DNA of 64,000 nt from Prauserella muralis (GTDB lineage: Bacteria > Actinomycetota > Actinomycetes > Mycobacteriales > Pseudonocardiaceae). Shown piece after piece: positions 10,727 to 21,271 of the stretch (position 1 is the stretch's first letter; each line of letters starts with the position of its first letter). Both the position numbers and the translations under genes were made by a program. The notes under the pieces are model-generated. The model did no database searches and was not told the DNA's origin. It saw only the letters and a list, made by a program, of their open reading frames with translations. The DNA lies in contig NZ_MASW01000006.1 of the NCBI RefSeq assembly GCF_003202285.1, forward strand, positions 620,001 through 684,000, written 5' to 3'.

Positions 10727-11434
10727 CTACGCCGCGCGCTCGGCGGCGGGCGGCTGGTGCTGGCCTCGCCGCGGGGTCGCGGGCACCGCCGGGTCGCCGG
10801 GCGCCGAGGCGGGCACGAACTCCTCGCCCCGGGTGCCCGCCCGGCCGCCCGGCCCGGGGACGCGGCGTTCCAGCGTGCCCAGCAGCACGGTCAGCAGGGC
10901 GCCTGCCAGCAGCGGCAGGTGGGTACCGAGCCTGCCCCAGCCGACGTCACCGCGGACGAGGTCCAGCACGGACAGCGCCGCGAGGGCGGCGCACACGCTG
11001 AGCAGCACCGGCCACTGGCTGCGCGCCCTGCCCGGCCGCGCCGCCACCCACAGCAGCGCCACGGCGAGCGCGAGGTTGAACGCGGCCGTCTCGTGCAGCA
11101 GGTGACTCATCGCGTGTGCGGGGGCACCGAGCACGAACTGGCCCGCCACCACCGCGAGCTGGCCCACGGCGGTGATGCCGACAGCGAGGCGCAGCCAGCC
11201 CCGCCAGGCGGCCCTGCGGGCGGGCCGGAACCCGGCGAGCGCGCGTTCACCGAGGTCCGGGACGGGCATGGCGGGTGCGAGCCGGGCCATCCTGGTGACC
11301 TCGGCGGCGCTCTGCTGCCAGGACACGCAGGAGCGGCAGCCCGCGAGGTGCTGCTCGATCGCCTCGGCGGCCACGCCCGGGTCCTCGCCGTCCAGCGTGG
11401 CCGAGATCGCCTCGCGCGCACTCACACAGTCCAT
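10727..11434 (-). CDS. zinc-finger anti-sigma factor (membrane)
   Basis: The N-terminal ZAS-type zinc motif has Cys3 and HLAGCRSC (H-x3-C-x2-C) around residue 28. Four to five hydrophobic helices follow (about residues 75-195), then a Gly/Pro/Arg tail. It is divergent from an ECF sigma gene 69 bp away, the standard arrangement for a cognate sigma/anti-sigma pair, although most pairs are co-directional. I chose the ATG at 11434 (MDCVSAREAISATL) because the zinc-finger domain begins there. The inducing signal cannot be read from the sequence. Confidence 0.75.
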   Translation of the reverse strand: MDCVSAREAISATLDGEDPGVAAEAIEQHLAGCRSCVSWQQSAAEVTRMARLAPAMPVPDLGERALAGFRPARRAAWRGWLRLAVGITAVGQLAVVAGQFVLGAPAHAMSHLLHETAAFNLALAVALLWVAARPGRARSQWPVLLSVCAALAALSVLDLVRGDVGWGRLGTHLPLLAGALLTVLLGTLERRVPGPGGRAGTRGEEFVPASAPGDPAVPATPRRGQHQPPAAERAA

Positions 11435-11459
11435 ACCGTGCAGGTTGCCACCCGACCCC

Positions 11460-11486
11460 GGAAAGTTCCCATCACCCCTGGGTTGC
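11460..11486 (+). promoter_or_regulatory. possible ECF-type promoter of the sigma gene
   Basis: GGAAAG (from 11460) and GGTTG (from 11481) are separated by 16-17 bp, resembling ECF -35 GGAA and -10 GTT elements 15-20 bp before the GTG start. This would allow autoregulation. Weak motif match. Confidence 0.3.
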
Positions 11487-11502
11487 TCTAGGGTCACTGC
11501 CC

Positions 11503-12048
11503 GTGGACGACGAGATCACCGAGCACGCGCTGCGGGCCGCCGACGGCGACCGCGCCGCCGCCGAACGATTCGTCGCCGCCACCCGTGCGCAGCTGCACCG
11601 CCTGCTGACCTACCTGTCCGACCCCCGGGTCGCCGAGGACCTGGTGCAGGAAACCTACCTCCGCGCGTTCGGCGCGCTGCGCGGCTACGAGGGGCGCTCG
11701 CCCGCCCGGACCTGGCTGTTCGCGATCGCCCGGCACGTCGCCGCCGACCACCTGCGCACGCGCGGGCGCAGGCCGGTCACCACCGGTGTTCCGGTGGCCG
11801 AGGAGACCGGCGGCAGCAGCCCCGACCACGGCAGGGTCGTCGTGCTGCACAGCCTCATCGCCGCGCTGGAGTCCGAGCGGCGGGAGGCGTTCGTGCTGAC
11901 CCAGGTGCTCGGACTGTCCTATGCGGAGGCCGCGCAGGTGTGTGACTGCGCGGTGGGCACCATCCGCTCGCGGGTGTTCCGCGCGCGCGACGAACTCGCC
12001 CGTGCACTGGGCGAGGGCGACAGCCAGCAGGCTAGCTCGTCTCGATGA
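11503..12048 (+). CDS. ECF-family RNA polymerase sigma factor
   Basis: 181 aa with only regions 2 and 4: region 2 is AEDLVQETYLRAFGAL...ARTWLFAIARHVAADHLR, and region 4 is REAFVLTQVLGLSYAEAAQV with the C-terminal recognition helix CAVGTIRSRVFRARDEL. No SnoaL or other C-terminal extension is present, so control should come from the adjacent anti-sigma protein. GTG start. The pair resembles the mycobacterial SigC group in my reading, but I would not assign it firmly. Its 3' end overlaps the convergent TetR gene by 17 bp. Confidence 0.85.
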   Translation: MDDEITEHALRAADGDRAAAERFVAATRAQLHRLLTYLSDPRVAEDLVQETYLRAFGALRGYEGRSPARTWLFAIARHVAADHLRTRGRRPVTTGVPVAEETGGSSPDHGRVVVLHSLIAALESERREAFVLTQVLGLSYAEAAQVCDCAVGTIRSRVFRARDELARALGEGDSQQASSSR

Positions 12049-12607
12049 GCTGCCGGGCCACGTCCTTGGCGTTGCCGATCGCGCCGGGCACCACGCCGAG
12101 CGAGGCCGTCACGGTGGCACCCTCCAGCAGGAGCAGCAGCGACGTGGCCAGCTTGCGCGGGTTGCGCGCACCCGTCTGCCGCGCCAGCGCACGCAGGTAG
12201 TCGAGCATCCACTGCTTCTGCTCGCGGATCACCTCGCGCCCGGGATGGGTCGCGTCGGGCAGTTCGGCCTGTGCGTTGATGAACGCGCAGCCACGCGGGT
12301 TCTCCGTGGCGATCCACTGCTCCAGCGCATCGAACACCAGTAGCAGCCGCCGTGCGGGCGGGATGCGGCCCCGCTGCTCGACGACGCTCACCACGTGCTC
12401 GCGCCAGCGCTCGTCGCGGCGTCGCAGGTAGTGCCCGATGAGCGCGTCCTTCGAGCCGAACCGGTCGTACAGCGTCTTCTTGGTGACCCCGGCCTCGCTG
12501 GCGATCGACTCGACGCCGACGGCGTGAATGCCGTTGTCGTAGAAGAGCCTTCCCGCCACGTCGAGCACCCGCTCGGCAGCCGGGGTCAGCGTGAGTTCCT
12601 CAGCCAC
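12032..12607 (-). CDS. TetR family repressor of the divergent EamA exporter
   Basis: 191 aa. The N-terminal TetR HTH is at residues about 10-55 (GIHAVGVESIASEAGVTKKT, then LYDRFGSKDAL). The C-terminal ligand domain carries GCAFINAQAEL, typical of the TetR group next to EamA/DMT or MFS exporters. It is divergent from the EamA gene; the 69-bp gap contains two near-palindromic operator-like sites, so autoregulation and repression of the exporter are likely. Confidence 0.85.
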   Translation of the reverse strand: MAEELTLTPAAERVLDVAGRLFYDNGIHAVGVESIASEAGVTKKTLYDRFGSKDALIGHYLRRRDERWREHVVSVVEQRGRIPPARRLLLVFDALEQWIATENPRGCAFINAQAELPDATHPGREVIREQKQWMLDYLRALARQTGARNPRKLATSLLLLLEGATVTASLGVVPGAIGNAKDVARQLIETS

Positions 12608-12610
12608 CCC

Positions 12611-12662
12611 TTGACGGTATACCGACCGGTTTAGTATGTCTAGTAACCATACCGGTCGGTTT
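12611..12662. promoter_or_regulatory. divergent promoter with two TetR operator-like palindromes
   Basis: ATACCGACCGGTTT (12619-12632) and ATACCGGTCGGTTT (12649-12662) begin exactly 30 bp apart, on the same helix face. On the plus strand, TTGACG (12611-12616) and TAGTAT (12632-12637) could be -35/-10 elements (15-bp spacer) for the exporter, overlapping the first site, so repressor binding would block RNA polymerase. Confidence 0.65.
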
Positions 12663-12676
12663 ACTCAGGAGGTCGC

Positions 12677-13654
12677 ATGCGGACGGACGCGCTGCTCGCC
12701 GCGGGGTTCGTGCTGATGTGGAGCTCCGGCTTCGTCGGAGCCGTGCTCGGCACCGAGGACGCGAGCGCCTTCACCCTCCTCATGTGGCGCTTCCTCGTCG
12801 TGGTGCTGCTGCTCGGCGCGTGGTGGCTCACGCGGTGGCGCAGGCTGTCCGCACGCGACATCGGCTGGCACGCCGTCATCGGACTGCTCTCCCAGGGCGT
12901 GTTCCTGTTCGGCGTCGTCTACTCGGCCGAGCTCGGCGTGCCCGCCGGGATCGCCGCGCTGGTCGCCGCCCTGCAGCCCATCGCGGCGGCCGCGCTGTCC
13001 GGCCCGCTGCTCGGCGAGCGGACCGCACTCACCCAGTGGGTCGGCCTCGTCCTGGGCCTCGCCGGTGTGGCGCTCGTCGTCGGCGACGATCTCGCCGCGC
13101 CCGGCGCCGCCCCCGCGGCCGCCTACGCGCTGCCGTTCCTGTCGATGGCCGGCCTGGTGGCCGGCACCTTCGTGGAGCGGAAGGCGACCCCGCTGCCGCT
13201 GGCCGACTCGATGCTCGTCCAGTGCGTGACCAGCGCCGTCGTGTTCACCGCCCTCGCCGCGGCCACCGGTCAGGCGGTCGTCCCCGCGCAGGGCCAGTTC
13301 TGGGTGGCGGTGATCTGGGTCGTGGTGTTCTCGACGTTCGGCGGCTACGGGTTCTACTGGCTCAACGTGCGGCGCGGGTCGGTCAACCGCGCTTCGGTGC
13401 TGCTGTACCTGACACCGCCGACGACGATGCTGCTGGCCTACCTGATGTTCGGCGAGGGGGTCACCCTGCGCGGTCTCGCCGGGCTCGCCGTCTGCGTCGC
13501 CGGCGTGCTGCTCGCGCTGCGCTCACCCCGCGAAATGTCGGCGCCCCGGGAGATGATGGCGGCATGCTCCTCCACGACGTCGTCAGCGCCTCCGCCCGGC
13601 TCGCGGCCACTCGCTCCCGCAAGGAGAAGATCGCCGAACTGGCCGGGCTCCTAG
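12677..13654 (+). CDS. EamA/DMT superfamily transporter
   Basis: Inner-membrane carrier with ten predicted helices in two EamA repeats (residues about 1-130 and 150-285). Diagnostic residues include LLMWRFL in helix 2 and SVNRASVLLYLTPPTTMLLAYLMFGE in the second repeat. AGGAGG at 12667-12672 precedes the ATG. Hydrophobic similarity ends around residue 285, yet the frame runs on for about 40 hydrophilic residues overlapping the ligase gene by 91 nt. The substrate is unknown; regulation by the divergent TetR suggests efflux of a toxic compound or metabolite. Confidence 0.85.
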   Translation: MRTDALLAAGFVLMWSSGFVGAVLGTEDASAFTLLMWRFLVVVLLLGAWWLTRWRRLSARDIGWHAVIGLLSQGVFLFGVVYSAELGVPAGIAALVAALQPIAAAALSGPLLGERTALTQWVGLVLGLAGVALVVGDDLAAPGAAPAAAYALPFLSMAGLVAGTFVERKATPLPLADSMLVQCVTSAVVFTALAAATGQAVVPAQGQFWVAVIWVVVFSTFGGYGFYWLNVRRGSVNRASVLLYLTPPTTMLLAYLMFGEGVTLRGLAGLAVCVAGVLLALRSPREMSAPREMMAACSSTTSSAPPPGSRPLAPARRRSPNWPGS

Positions 13655-15075
13655 CGGCCGCACCGGCCGGTGAGCTCGCCGCCGCCGTCGGGTTCCTCAC
13701 CGGCCAGCCGCTGCAGGGCCGCATCGGCGCGGGCTGGCGCACCCTCGCGGCCCTGCGCACCGAACCGGCGGCCGAGCCGTCGCTGACGGTCTCCGAGGTC
13801 GACGCCGCGTTCAGCGAGGCGGGTGCCGCGGGCGGCAGTGGCTCCGTGCAGCGCCGCGCGGACGCGCTCGGCGCACTGTTCGCCCGTGCCACCGAGGCCG
13901 AGCAGGAGTTCCTGTTCCGCCTGCTCACCGGGGAGCTGCGCCAGGGCGCGCTGGAGGGCGTCATGGTGGACGCCATCGCGGCCGCCGCGGACGTGCCCGG
14001 CGAGGCGGTGCGCCGGGCGTTCATGCTCTCCGGCAGGTTGCCCGCCACGGCGAGGGCCGCGCTGAACGGCGGCAGCGCCGAGCTGGCCGAGTTCCGGCTG
14101 GAGCTGGGCAGGCCGGTCCGGCCGATGCTCGCCGCGCCTGCCGAGTCGCTCGCCGACGCCGTCGCCGAGGCGGGCCCCGCGGTCGTGGAGTACAAGCTGG
14201 ACGGCGCCCGCATCCAGGTGCACCGCGACGGCGACGAGGTCCACGTCTACACCCGCACGCTGCGGGAGGTCACCGCGCACGTCGGGGAGCTGGCCGAGCT
14301 GGTGCGCTCGCTGCCGTGCGAGTCGGTGGTGCTCGACGGAGAGACGCTCGCGCTCACCGACGACGGGCGGCCCTTGCCGTTCCAGGAGACGATGTCCCGC
14401 TTCGGCAGCACCCGCGAGGAGCAGGTGCGTGCCCTGCTGCTGCGGCCCTACTTCTTCGACTGCCTGCACCTCGACGGCGCCGACCTGCTCGACGCGCCAC
14501 TGCGCGACCGCAACGCGGCGCTGCGCAGGGTGGCGGGCGAGCACACGATCCCGGGCGAGAGCGAGCCCGCCGATCCGGACGCGATCCTCGCGGGCGCGCT
14601 CGATGCGGGGCACGAGGGCGTGCTGGTCAAGTCGCTCGACGCGCCGTACGCGGCGGGCAGGCGGGGCCGCGCGTGGCTGAAGGTCAAGCCGGTGCACACC
14701 CTGGACCTGGTGGTGCTCGCCGCCGAGTGGGGGCACGGAAGGCGCACCGGATACCTGTCCAACCTGCACCTGGGCGCCCGCGACCCGGACGGCGGCCCGC
14801 CGGTGATGGTCGGCAAGACGTTCAAGGGCCTCACCGACGAGCTGCTGGCCTGGCAGACCGAGCAGTTCCCCCGCTTCGAGAGCCGCCGCGACGACTGGAC
14901 CGTGTACCTGCGGCCGGAGCTGGTGGTGGAGATCGAGCTGGACGGCGTGCAGGCCAGCACCCGCTACCCCGGCGGGGTGGCGCTGCGCTTCGCCCGGGTG
15001 CTGCGGTACCGGCCGGACAAGGAGGCGCGCGACGCCGACACCATCGACACCGTCCGGGGCCTGTTGCGCGGCTGA
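13564..15075 (+). CDS. ligB: ATP-dependent DNA ligase (LigB type)
   Basis: 503 aa. The N-terminal DNA-binding domain starts MLLHDVVSASARLAATRSR. The nucleotidyltransferase domain contains motif I EYKLDGARI with the adenylated Lys, motif III-like VVLDGETLA, and motif V WLKVKPVH. A C-terminal OB fold follows (GRRTGYLSNLHLGARD, then GKTFKGLTDELL). It seals nicks using ATP and is accessory to the NAD-dependent LigA in actinobacteria. It begins inside the 3' end of the EamA gene in another frame; I see no better downstream start because the N-terminal domain is intact from this ATG. Confidence 0.92.
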   Translation: MLLHDVVSASARLAATRSRKEKIAELAGLLAAAPAGELAAAVGFLTGQPLQGRIGAGWRTLAALRTEPAAEPSLTVSEVDAAFSEAGAAGGSGSVQRRADALGALFARATEAEQEFLFRLLTGELRQGALEGVMVDAIAAAADVPGEAVRRAFMLSGRLPATARAALNGGSAELAEFRLELGRPVRPMLAAPAESLADAVAEAGPAVVEYKLDGARIQVHRDGDEVHVYTRTLREVTAHVGELAELVRSLPCESVVLDGETLALTDDGRPLPFQETMSRFGSTREEQVRALLLRPYFFDCLHLDGADLLDAPLRDRNAALRRVAGEHTIPGESEPADPDAILAGALDAGHEGVLVKSLDAPYAAGRRGRAWLKVKPVHTLDLVVLAAEWGHGRRTGYLSNLHLGARDPDGGPPVMVGKTFKGLTDELLAWQTEQFPRFESRRDDWTVYLRPELVVEIELDGVQASTRYPGGVALRFARVLRYRPDKEARDADTIDTVRGLLRG

Positions 15076-15115
15076 GGTTCGCACGTCCTTCCTGGGCACG
15101 GATAGGGTGCGGCGC

Positions 15116-17303
<2,188 letters not shown>

Positions 17304-17315
17304 CCCGCGGCGGCC

Positions 17316-17350
17316 GGTGACGGCCCGTCCGCCGTGAACGGGCCGTCACC
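17316..17350. terminator. bidirectional hairpin between guaB1 and phoH2
   Basis: Perfect 12-bp inverted repeat GGTGACGGCCCG (17316-17327) / CGGGCCGTCACC (17339-17350) with an 11-nt loop, 13 bp after the guaB1 stop and 24 bp before the convergent phoH2 stop. There is no U tract. Confidence 0.7.
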
Positions 17351-17373
17351 GCTCTTGCCTACCGGTGCTGTGC

Positions 17374-18765
17374 CTACCCGTGGTGCTCCAGCATCTCGGT
17401 GACGAGTGCCGCGATCGGCGAACGCTCCGAGCGGGTGAGCGTCACGTGTGCGAACAGTGGGTGACCCTTGAGCTTCTCGATCACCGCGGAGACGCCGTCG
17501 TGCCTGCCGACCCGCAGGTTGTCCCGCTGGGCGACGTCGTGGGTGAGCACCACCCGCGACGCGGCGCCGAGCCGCGACAGGACGGTGAGCAGCACGTTGC
17601 GCTCCAGCGACTGGGCCTCGTCGACGATCACGAACGAGTCGTGCAGTGAGCGGCCCCTGATGTGCGTGAGCGGCAGCACCTCCAGCATGCCGCGGTCGAA
17701 CACCTCGTCGAGCACCTCCTGGCTGACCAGCGCACCGAGGGTGTCGAAGACGGCCTGCGCCCAGGGCTGCATCTTCTCGCTCTCCGAGCCGGGCAGGTAG
17801 CCGAGATCCTGCCCGCCGACCGCGTAGACCGGCCGGAAGACGACGACCTTGCGGTGCATCTGCCGTTCCATGACGGCCTCCAGCCCCGCGCACAGGGCCA
17901 GCGCCGACTTGCCGGTGCCCGCGCGGCCGCCGAGCGACACGATGCCGACCTCGGGGTCGAGCAGCAGGTCGAGCGCGACGCGCTGCTCCGCGGAGCGGCC
18001 GTGCAGGCCGAACGCCTCGCGGTCGCCGCGGACGAGCCGGACCGTCTTGTCCGGCGTCACCCTGGCCAGCGCGCTGGTGGTGCCTGCGAGCAGGCGGAGC
18101 CCGGTGTGGCAGGGCAGTTCGGCCGCCTCGGGCCTGCCGAAATCGGCGAGATCCACCGTGGAGCCGGAGAACAGCGCGTCGATCGCCTCCTGCGGCACGT
18201 CGAGGTCGGCCATGCCGGTCCAGCCGGACGGCGTGACCTCCTCGGCCCGGTACTCGTCGGCCGTGAGCCCGACGGCGCCGGCCTTGACCCGGAGCGGGAT
18301 GTCCTTGGTGACCAATGTCACATTCGACAGCTCCGTGGCCAGGTTGAGCGCGCAGGCCAGGATCCGGTGGTCGTTGGAGTCCGTGCGGAAGCCGGGCGGC
18401 AACACCGTGGGATCGGAGTGGTTCAACTCGACGTGCACGGTGCCGCCCTCCTCCCCGATCGGCACGGGGGCGTCGAGGCGGCCGTGCGTGCGGCGCAGGT
18501 CGTCGAGCAGGCGGAGGGCCTCCCTGGCGAACCAGCCGAGCTCCGGGTGGTGCCGCTTCGCCTCCAGTTCGCTGATCACGACGAGCGGCAGGACCACCGC
18601 GTGCTCGGCGAACCGGGTGATCGCCCAGGGGTCGGAAAGCAGCACCGAGGTGTCGAGCACATAGGTGTACCGCTCGGAAGCTGGTTGACCTGGGGATCCT
18701 TCAGTGCCATCGGCACTGGTCGAAGAGCGGCCGGAGGCCTTGCGGGGCAAACGCTGCGCAGTCAC
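17374..18765 (-). CDS. phoH2: PIN domain-PhoH fusion (PhoH2) ATPase/RNase
   Basis: 463 aa. An N-terminal PIN nuclease domain (residues about 35-165: [46 protein letters not shown]) has the acidic active-site residues. It is fused to a PhoH P-loop ATPase with Walker [14 protein letters not shown] and Walker [13 protein letters not shown]. Mycobacterial PhoH2 is an ATP-dependent RNA helicase/RNase. The GTG at 18765 is chosen because GAGGGAG lies 8 bases before it. No antitoxin-like ORF precedes it, unlike the mycobacterial phoAT locus. The mRNA leader contains several hairpins (see 18766-19385). Confidence 0.92.
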   Translation of the reverse strand: MTAQRLPRKASGRSSTSADGTEGSPGQPASERYTYVLDTSVLLSDPWAITRFAEHAVVLPLVVISELEAKRHHPELGWFAREALRLLDDLRRTHGRLDAPVPIGEEGGTVHVELNHSDPTVLPPGFRTDSNDHRILACALNLATELSNVTLVTKDIPLRVKAGAVGLTADEYRAEEVTPSGWTGMADLDVPQEAIDALFSGSTVDLADFGRPEAAELPCHTGLRLLAGTTSALARVTPDKTVRLVRGDREAFGLHGRSAEQRVALDLLLDPEVGIVSLGGRAGTGKSALALCAGLEAVMERQMHRKVVVFRPVYAVGGQDLGYLPGSESEKMQPWAQAVFDTLGALVSQEVLDEVFDRGMLEVLPLTHIRGRSLHDSFVIVDEAQSLERNVLLTVLSRLGAASRVVLTHDVAQRDNLRVGRHDGVSAVIEKLKGHPLFAHVTLTRSERSPIAALVTEMLEHHG

Positions 18766-19385
18766 GACGGCATCTCCCTCGTGGGCGTTGGCACCAACGC
18801 CCGCACTCGCTGGGCCGGGCACTGCCCTGGCTGGTCGCTCTCCCCGACCCGAAGGTCAGGGCGTGCGGCCACGAGGGCCCGGTGCCGGCCCCCTCGTGCG
18901 TTTCCTGAACGGCTTCGCCGTTCGCTCCACAGCTGCCACGACCAGGGCCTCCCGCGACGACCCGCATGGGTTCGCGAGCCGTCACCACGGAAGCTACCTG
19001 CGTGCGCCGTTTCGTGCAGGCAGCCAGGCAGGTGATTCGCCGTTTCGTCATCTCACGGTTAGTGCGTAGCCACCGAACGCCCCGAGATCATCACGGCCAG
19101 TGACTGCGATTCGGCACATCGGCCACCCGTCCGATTCTCGTTCACCAGCCCAGGTCAAGGACCATTCACGGAAAACGAATGTGTGCCCCAATAGCAAACA
19201 ATGGGGACGCCGCCAAGCCCTCCGCGGTTTCCCGATCCCAACAGGGGAAGCCGGATGTTAAGGATTCACACAATAGGGTAAATGGAGCAACATGATTGGG
19301 CCATTTGCCGTAACTTCTCTCTCGGGACACGCCGGGACTCTCGGCGGGTCCCGGATTCGGAAACCGAATGAGGAGTGTGTGCGAA
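18766..19385. other. 620-bp gene-free, structured region between phoH2 and a secreted-protein gene
   Basis: No credible ORF. Near phoH2 are three inverted repeats: GGGCGTTGG/CCAACGCCC (18783-18802, 2-bp spacer), CACGAGGG/CCCTCGTG (18870-18898) and GAACGGC/GCCGTTC (18907-18923). Read on the minus strand they would lie in a phoH2 leader. The half nearest the secreted gene (about 19130-19320) is visibly richer in A/T than the surroundings, consistent with a promoter, but I cannot assign -35/-10 boxes with confidence. I see no recognised riboswitch. Confidence 0.5.
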
Positions 19386-19637
19386 GTGCTCAAGAAGGCT
19401 GGTTTCGTGACCGCCGCCACCGCGGCGCTGCTGATGGTCGGCGGCACCGCGTTCGCTGCCCCCGCCGAGACTCCGGCTCCGGTGCCGGACACCGAAGGCA
19501 TCACGTTCTCCGACGCGTACTACCAGTTCATCGACGGCGGAGCCGCCGCGGGCTACGGTGCGGCCTCCCTGGTCGCGGGTGCCTACACCGGCATCGCCCG
19601 CACGCCGGCGCTCATCCTGAGCCCGACCGGCGACTGA
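19386..19637 (+). CDS. small secreted protein of unknown function
   Basis: 83-aa precursor. The signal peptide MLKKAGFVTAATAALLMVGG is followed by TAFAAP, with cleavage probably after AFA, leaving a mature peptide of about 57 residues. The mature part has no cysteine, so it is not a chaplin, and contains an Ala/Gly/Tyr-rich hydrophobic stretch (AAAGYGAASLVAGAYTG). I chose the GTG at 19386 because AGGAG lies 10 bases upstream; an ATG 18 bases earlier overlaps that site. A very strong terminator follows 20 bp after the stop, so it is probably a monocistronic, well-expressed gene. Confidence 0.7.
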   Translation: MLKKAGFVTAATAALLMVGGTAFAAPAETPAPVPDTEGITFSDAYYQFIDGGAAAGYGAASLVAGAYTGIARTPALILSPTGD

Positions 19638-19656
19638 GCACGCCACGAGCGGTGTG

Positions 19657-19692
19657 GGCTGTGGCCCGCGGGTTCGCCCGCGGGCCACAGCC
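19657..19692. terminator. strong hairpin terminator
   Basis: Perfect 16-bp stem (arm 19657-19672 GGCTGTGGCCCGCGGG, arm 19677-19692) closed by a TTCG tetraloop. It sits between the secreted-protein gene (+) and the convergent prenyl synthase gene (-), so it serves both. There is no U tract. Confidence 0.85.
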
Positions 19693-19703
19693 GCGTTCGC
19701 CGG

Positions 19704-20483
19704 TCAGGCGCCGTAGCGGCGGTGGCGCACCGCGTAGTCGCGGATGGCGCGCAGGAAGTCGACCCGCCGGAATGCGGGCCAGTAGGCTTCGGTGAACCAG
19801 AATTCCGAATGCGCCGATTGCCACAGCAGAAAACCGGACAATCGTTGCTCTCCGGACGTGCGGATAATCAAATCCGGATCCGGCTGCCCTGATGTGTACA
19901 AATGCTCGGAAATGTGATCCACGTCGAGGATCTTCGCGAGCTCATGGATCGTGGTGCCCTCGTCGGCGTGCTGTTTGAGCAGCTTGCGGACGGCGTCCGC
20001 GATCTCCTGCCTGCCGCCGTAACCGACGGCGACGTTGACGACCATGCCGTCGCGACCGTCGGTGCGCTGCGCGGCGGCGGTGAGCCGGGCGGCGATCTCG
20101 GTGGGCAGCATGTCGAGGGCGCCGACGATCGACAACCGCCACGTGTTGCCCGGCCGGGCCAGTTCGTCCACGACGTCGGGAATGATCTCGAGGAGCGCCG
20201 CGACCTCCTCGTTCGAGCGGCTGCGCACGTTGTCGGTCGACAGCAGCCACAGCGTCACCACCTCGACGTCGGCCTCGCGGCACCAGCCGAGGAAGTCGGC
20301 GATCTTCTTGGCGCCCATGCGGTGCCCACCGTTGACGTCGGTGAAGCCCGCCTCGCGCGCCCAGCGCCTGTTGCCGTCGAGGATCACCCCGATGTGCCGG
20401 GGGTGGCGCCCGCCTGCCTGCTGGATGAGGCGCCAGGCGTACACGCTGTAGACGACGTCCGAGAGGAACGACCGAATGCTCAC
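19704..20483 (-). CDS. short-chain cis-prenyltransferase, probable (2Z,6E)-farnesyl diphosphate synthase
   Basis: 259 aa, UppS family. The motifs are HIGVILDGNRRWAREAGF (catalytic Asp), GHRMGAKKI, TLWLLSTDNVRSRSNEE and DLIIRTSGEQRLSGFLLWQ. At the position of E. coli UppS Ala69 (LYAFSSEN) this protein has Leu (LWLLSTDN), as does the mycobacterial Z-FPP synthase Rv1086; a bulky residue there is associated with short products. The size and the divergent trhA neighbour also match Rv1086. It likely makes the C15 precursor for decaprenyl phosphate. GTG start at 20483 (SIRSFLSDVVYS). Confidence 0.85.
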   Translation of the reverse strand: MSIRSFLSDVVYSVYAWRLIQQAGGRHPRHIGVILDGNRRWAREAGFTDVNGGHRMGAKKIADFLGWCREADVEVVTLWLLSTDNVRSRSNEEVAALLEIIPDVVDELARPGNTWRLSIVGALDMLPTEIAARLTAAAQRTDGRDGMVVNVAVGYGGRQEIADAVRKLLKQHADEGTTIHELAKILDVDHISEHLYTSGQPDPDLIIRTSGEQRLSGFLLWQSAHSEFWFTEAYWPAFRRVDFLRAIRDYAVRHRRYGA

Positions 20484-20545
20484 GTCACGGCAGCGTACGC
20501 CTGGCCGGAAAGTGACTTTGCCTGTGCTCCACCACATCTGGATGC

Positions 20546-20565
20546 ACGGAAACCTACGCTTCCGT
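20546..20565. promoter_or_regulatory. inverted repeat between prenyl synthase and trhA
   Basis: ACGGAA (20546-20551) and TTCCGT (20560-20565) form a 6-bp inverted repeat with an 8-bp spacer, 12 bp upstream of the trhA GTG and in the shared 94-bp divergent region. It could be an operator; nothing else supports it. Confidence 0.3.
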
Positions 20566-20577
20566 AACCTGGGGTGT

Positions 20578-21264
20578 GTGAGCGCAGCGACCGACACCAT
20601 TCCCACGCCGGACCCCTTGGCCGCAGCGAACCGTCCCCGGCTGAGGGGGCACATCCACTTCTGGAGCTTCTTCGGGGCTGTCGCCGCGGGCGCCACGCTG
20701 ATCGTGCTGGCGGCCACGACGGTGTCCGGCCTCGCCGCACTCGCCACCTCCGTCTACGGGGCCACCGTGCTCGGCGTGTTCGGCGTCAGCGCCCTCTACC
20801 ACCGGCGCATCTGGAGCCCGCGCGCCTACGCGTGGATGAAGCGCGCAGACCACTCGATGATCTTTCTGTTCATCGCGGGCACGTACACGCCGTTCACGCT
20901 GCTGGCGATGTCGCAGCCGACCGGCTACGTCGTGCTCGGCACCGTCTGGGGCGGTGCCGTCGCCGGCGTCGCGCTGAAGATGCTGTGGCCGCGCGCGCCT
21001 CGCTGGCTGGGGGTGCCGATCTACATCGCGCTGGGCTGGGTGGCGATCTTCGTGCTGCCCGAACTGGCGACCAACGGCGGGGTGGCCGCCCTCGTGCTGT
21101 TGCTCGTCGGCGGGTTCTTCTACACCCTCGGCTCGGTCTTCTACGCGACCCGCTGGCCGGACTACTGGCCGAGGACCTTCGGCTATCACGAGTTCTTCCA
21201 CGCCTGCACCGTGCTGGCCGCGATCTCGCACTACATCGCGATCTGGCTGGTCATGTACGCCTAG
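20578..21264 (+). CDS. trhA: hemolysin III / TrhA family membrane protein
   Basis: 228 aa with seven helices, PAQR/HlyIII fold. Conserved residues are SALYHRRIWSP, ADHSMIFLFIAGTYTPF and the C-terminal GYHEFFHACTVLAAISH, whose His residues bind zinc in this family. TrhA homologues act in membrane lipid/energy homeostasis; 'hemolysin' is a historical name. GTG start at 20578. The last 12 codons are duplicated at 25745-25782, so the 3' end of this gene is an integration site and the present stop may have been supplied by the island. Confidence 0.9.
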   Translation: MSAATDTIPTPDPLAAANRPRLRGHIHFWSFFGAVAAGATLIVLAATTVSGLAALATSVYGATVLGVFGVSALYHRRIWSPRAYAWMKRADHSMIFLFIAGTYTPFTLLAMSQPTGYVVLGTVWGGAVAGVALKMLWPRAPRWLGVPIYIALGWVAIFVLPELATNGGVAALVLLLVGGFFYTLGSVFYATRWPDYWPRTFGYHEFFHACTVLAAISHYIAIWLVMYA

Positions 21265-21271
21265 CGGGTCA
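21234..21271. repeat. left attachment-site direct repeat
   Basis: 38 bp beginning CATCGCGATCTGGCTGGT and spanning the trhA stop codon. It matches 25745-25782 with two substitutions (C/G at repeat position 19 and G/T at position 33). Confidence 0.8.

Noticed and set aside
18766-19385. ydaO-type, SAM or 6C RNA in the gene-free region
   Set aside because: Hairpins are present but none of the conserved core sequences of these RNAs can be seen.
20483-20747. 88-residue N-terminal extension of the prenyl synthase
   Set aside because: The extension overlaps the divergent trhA start and is not conserved-looking; the family begins near SIRSFL.
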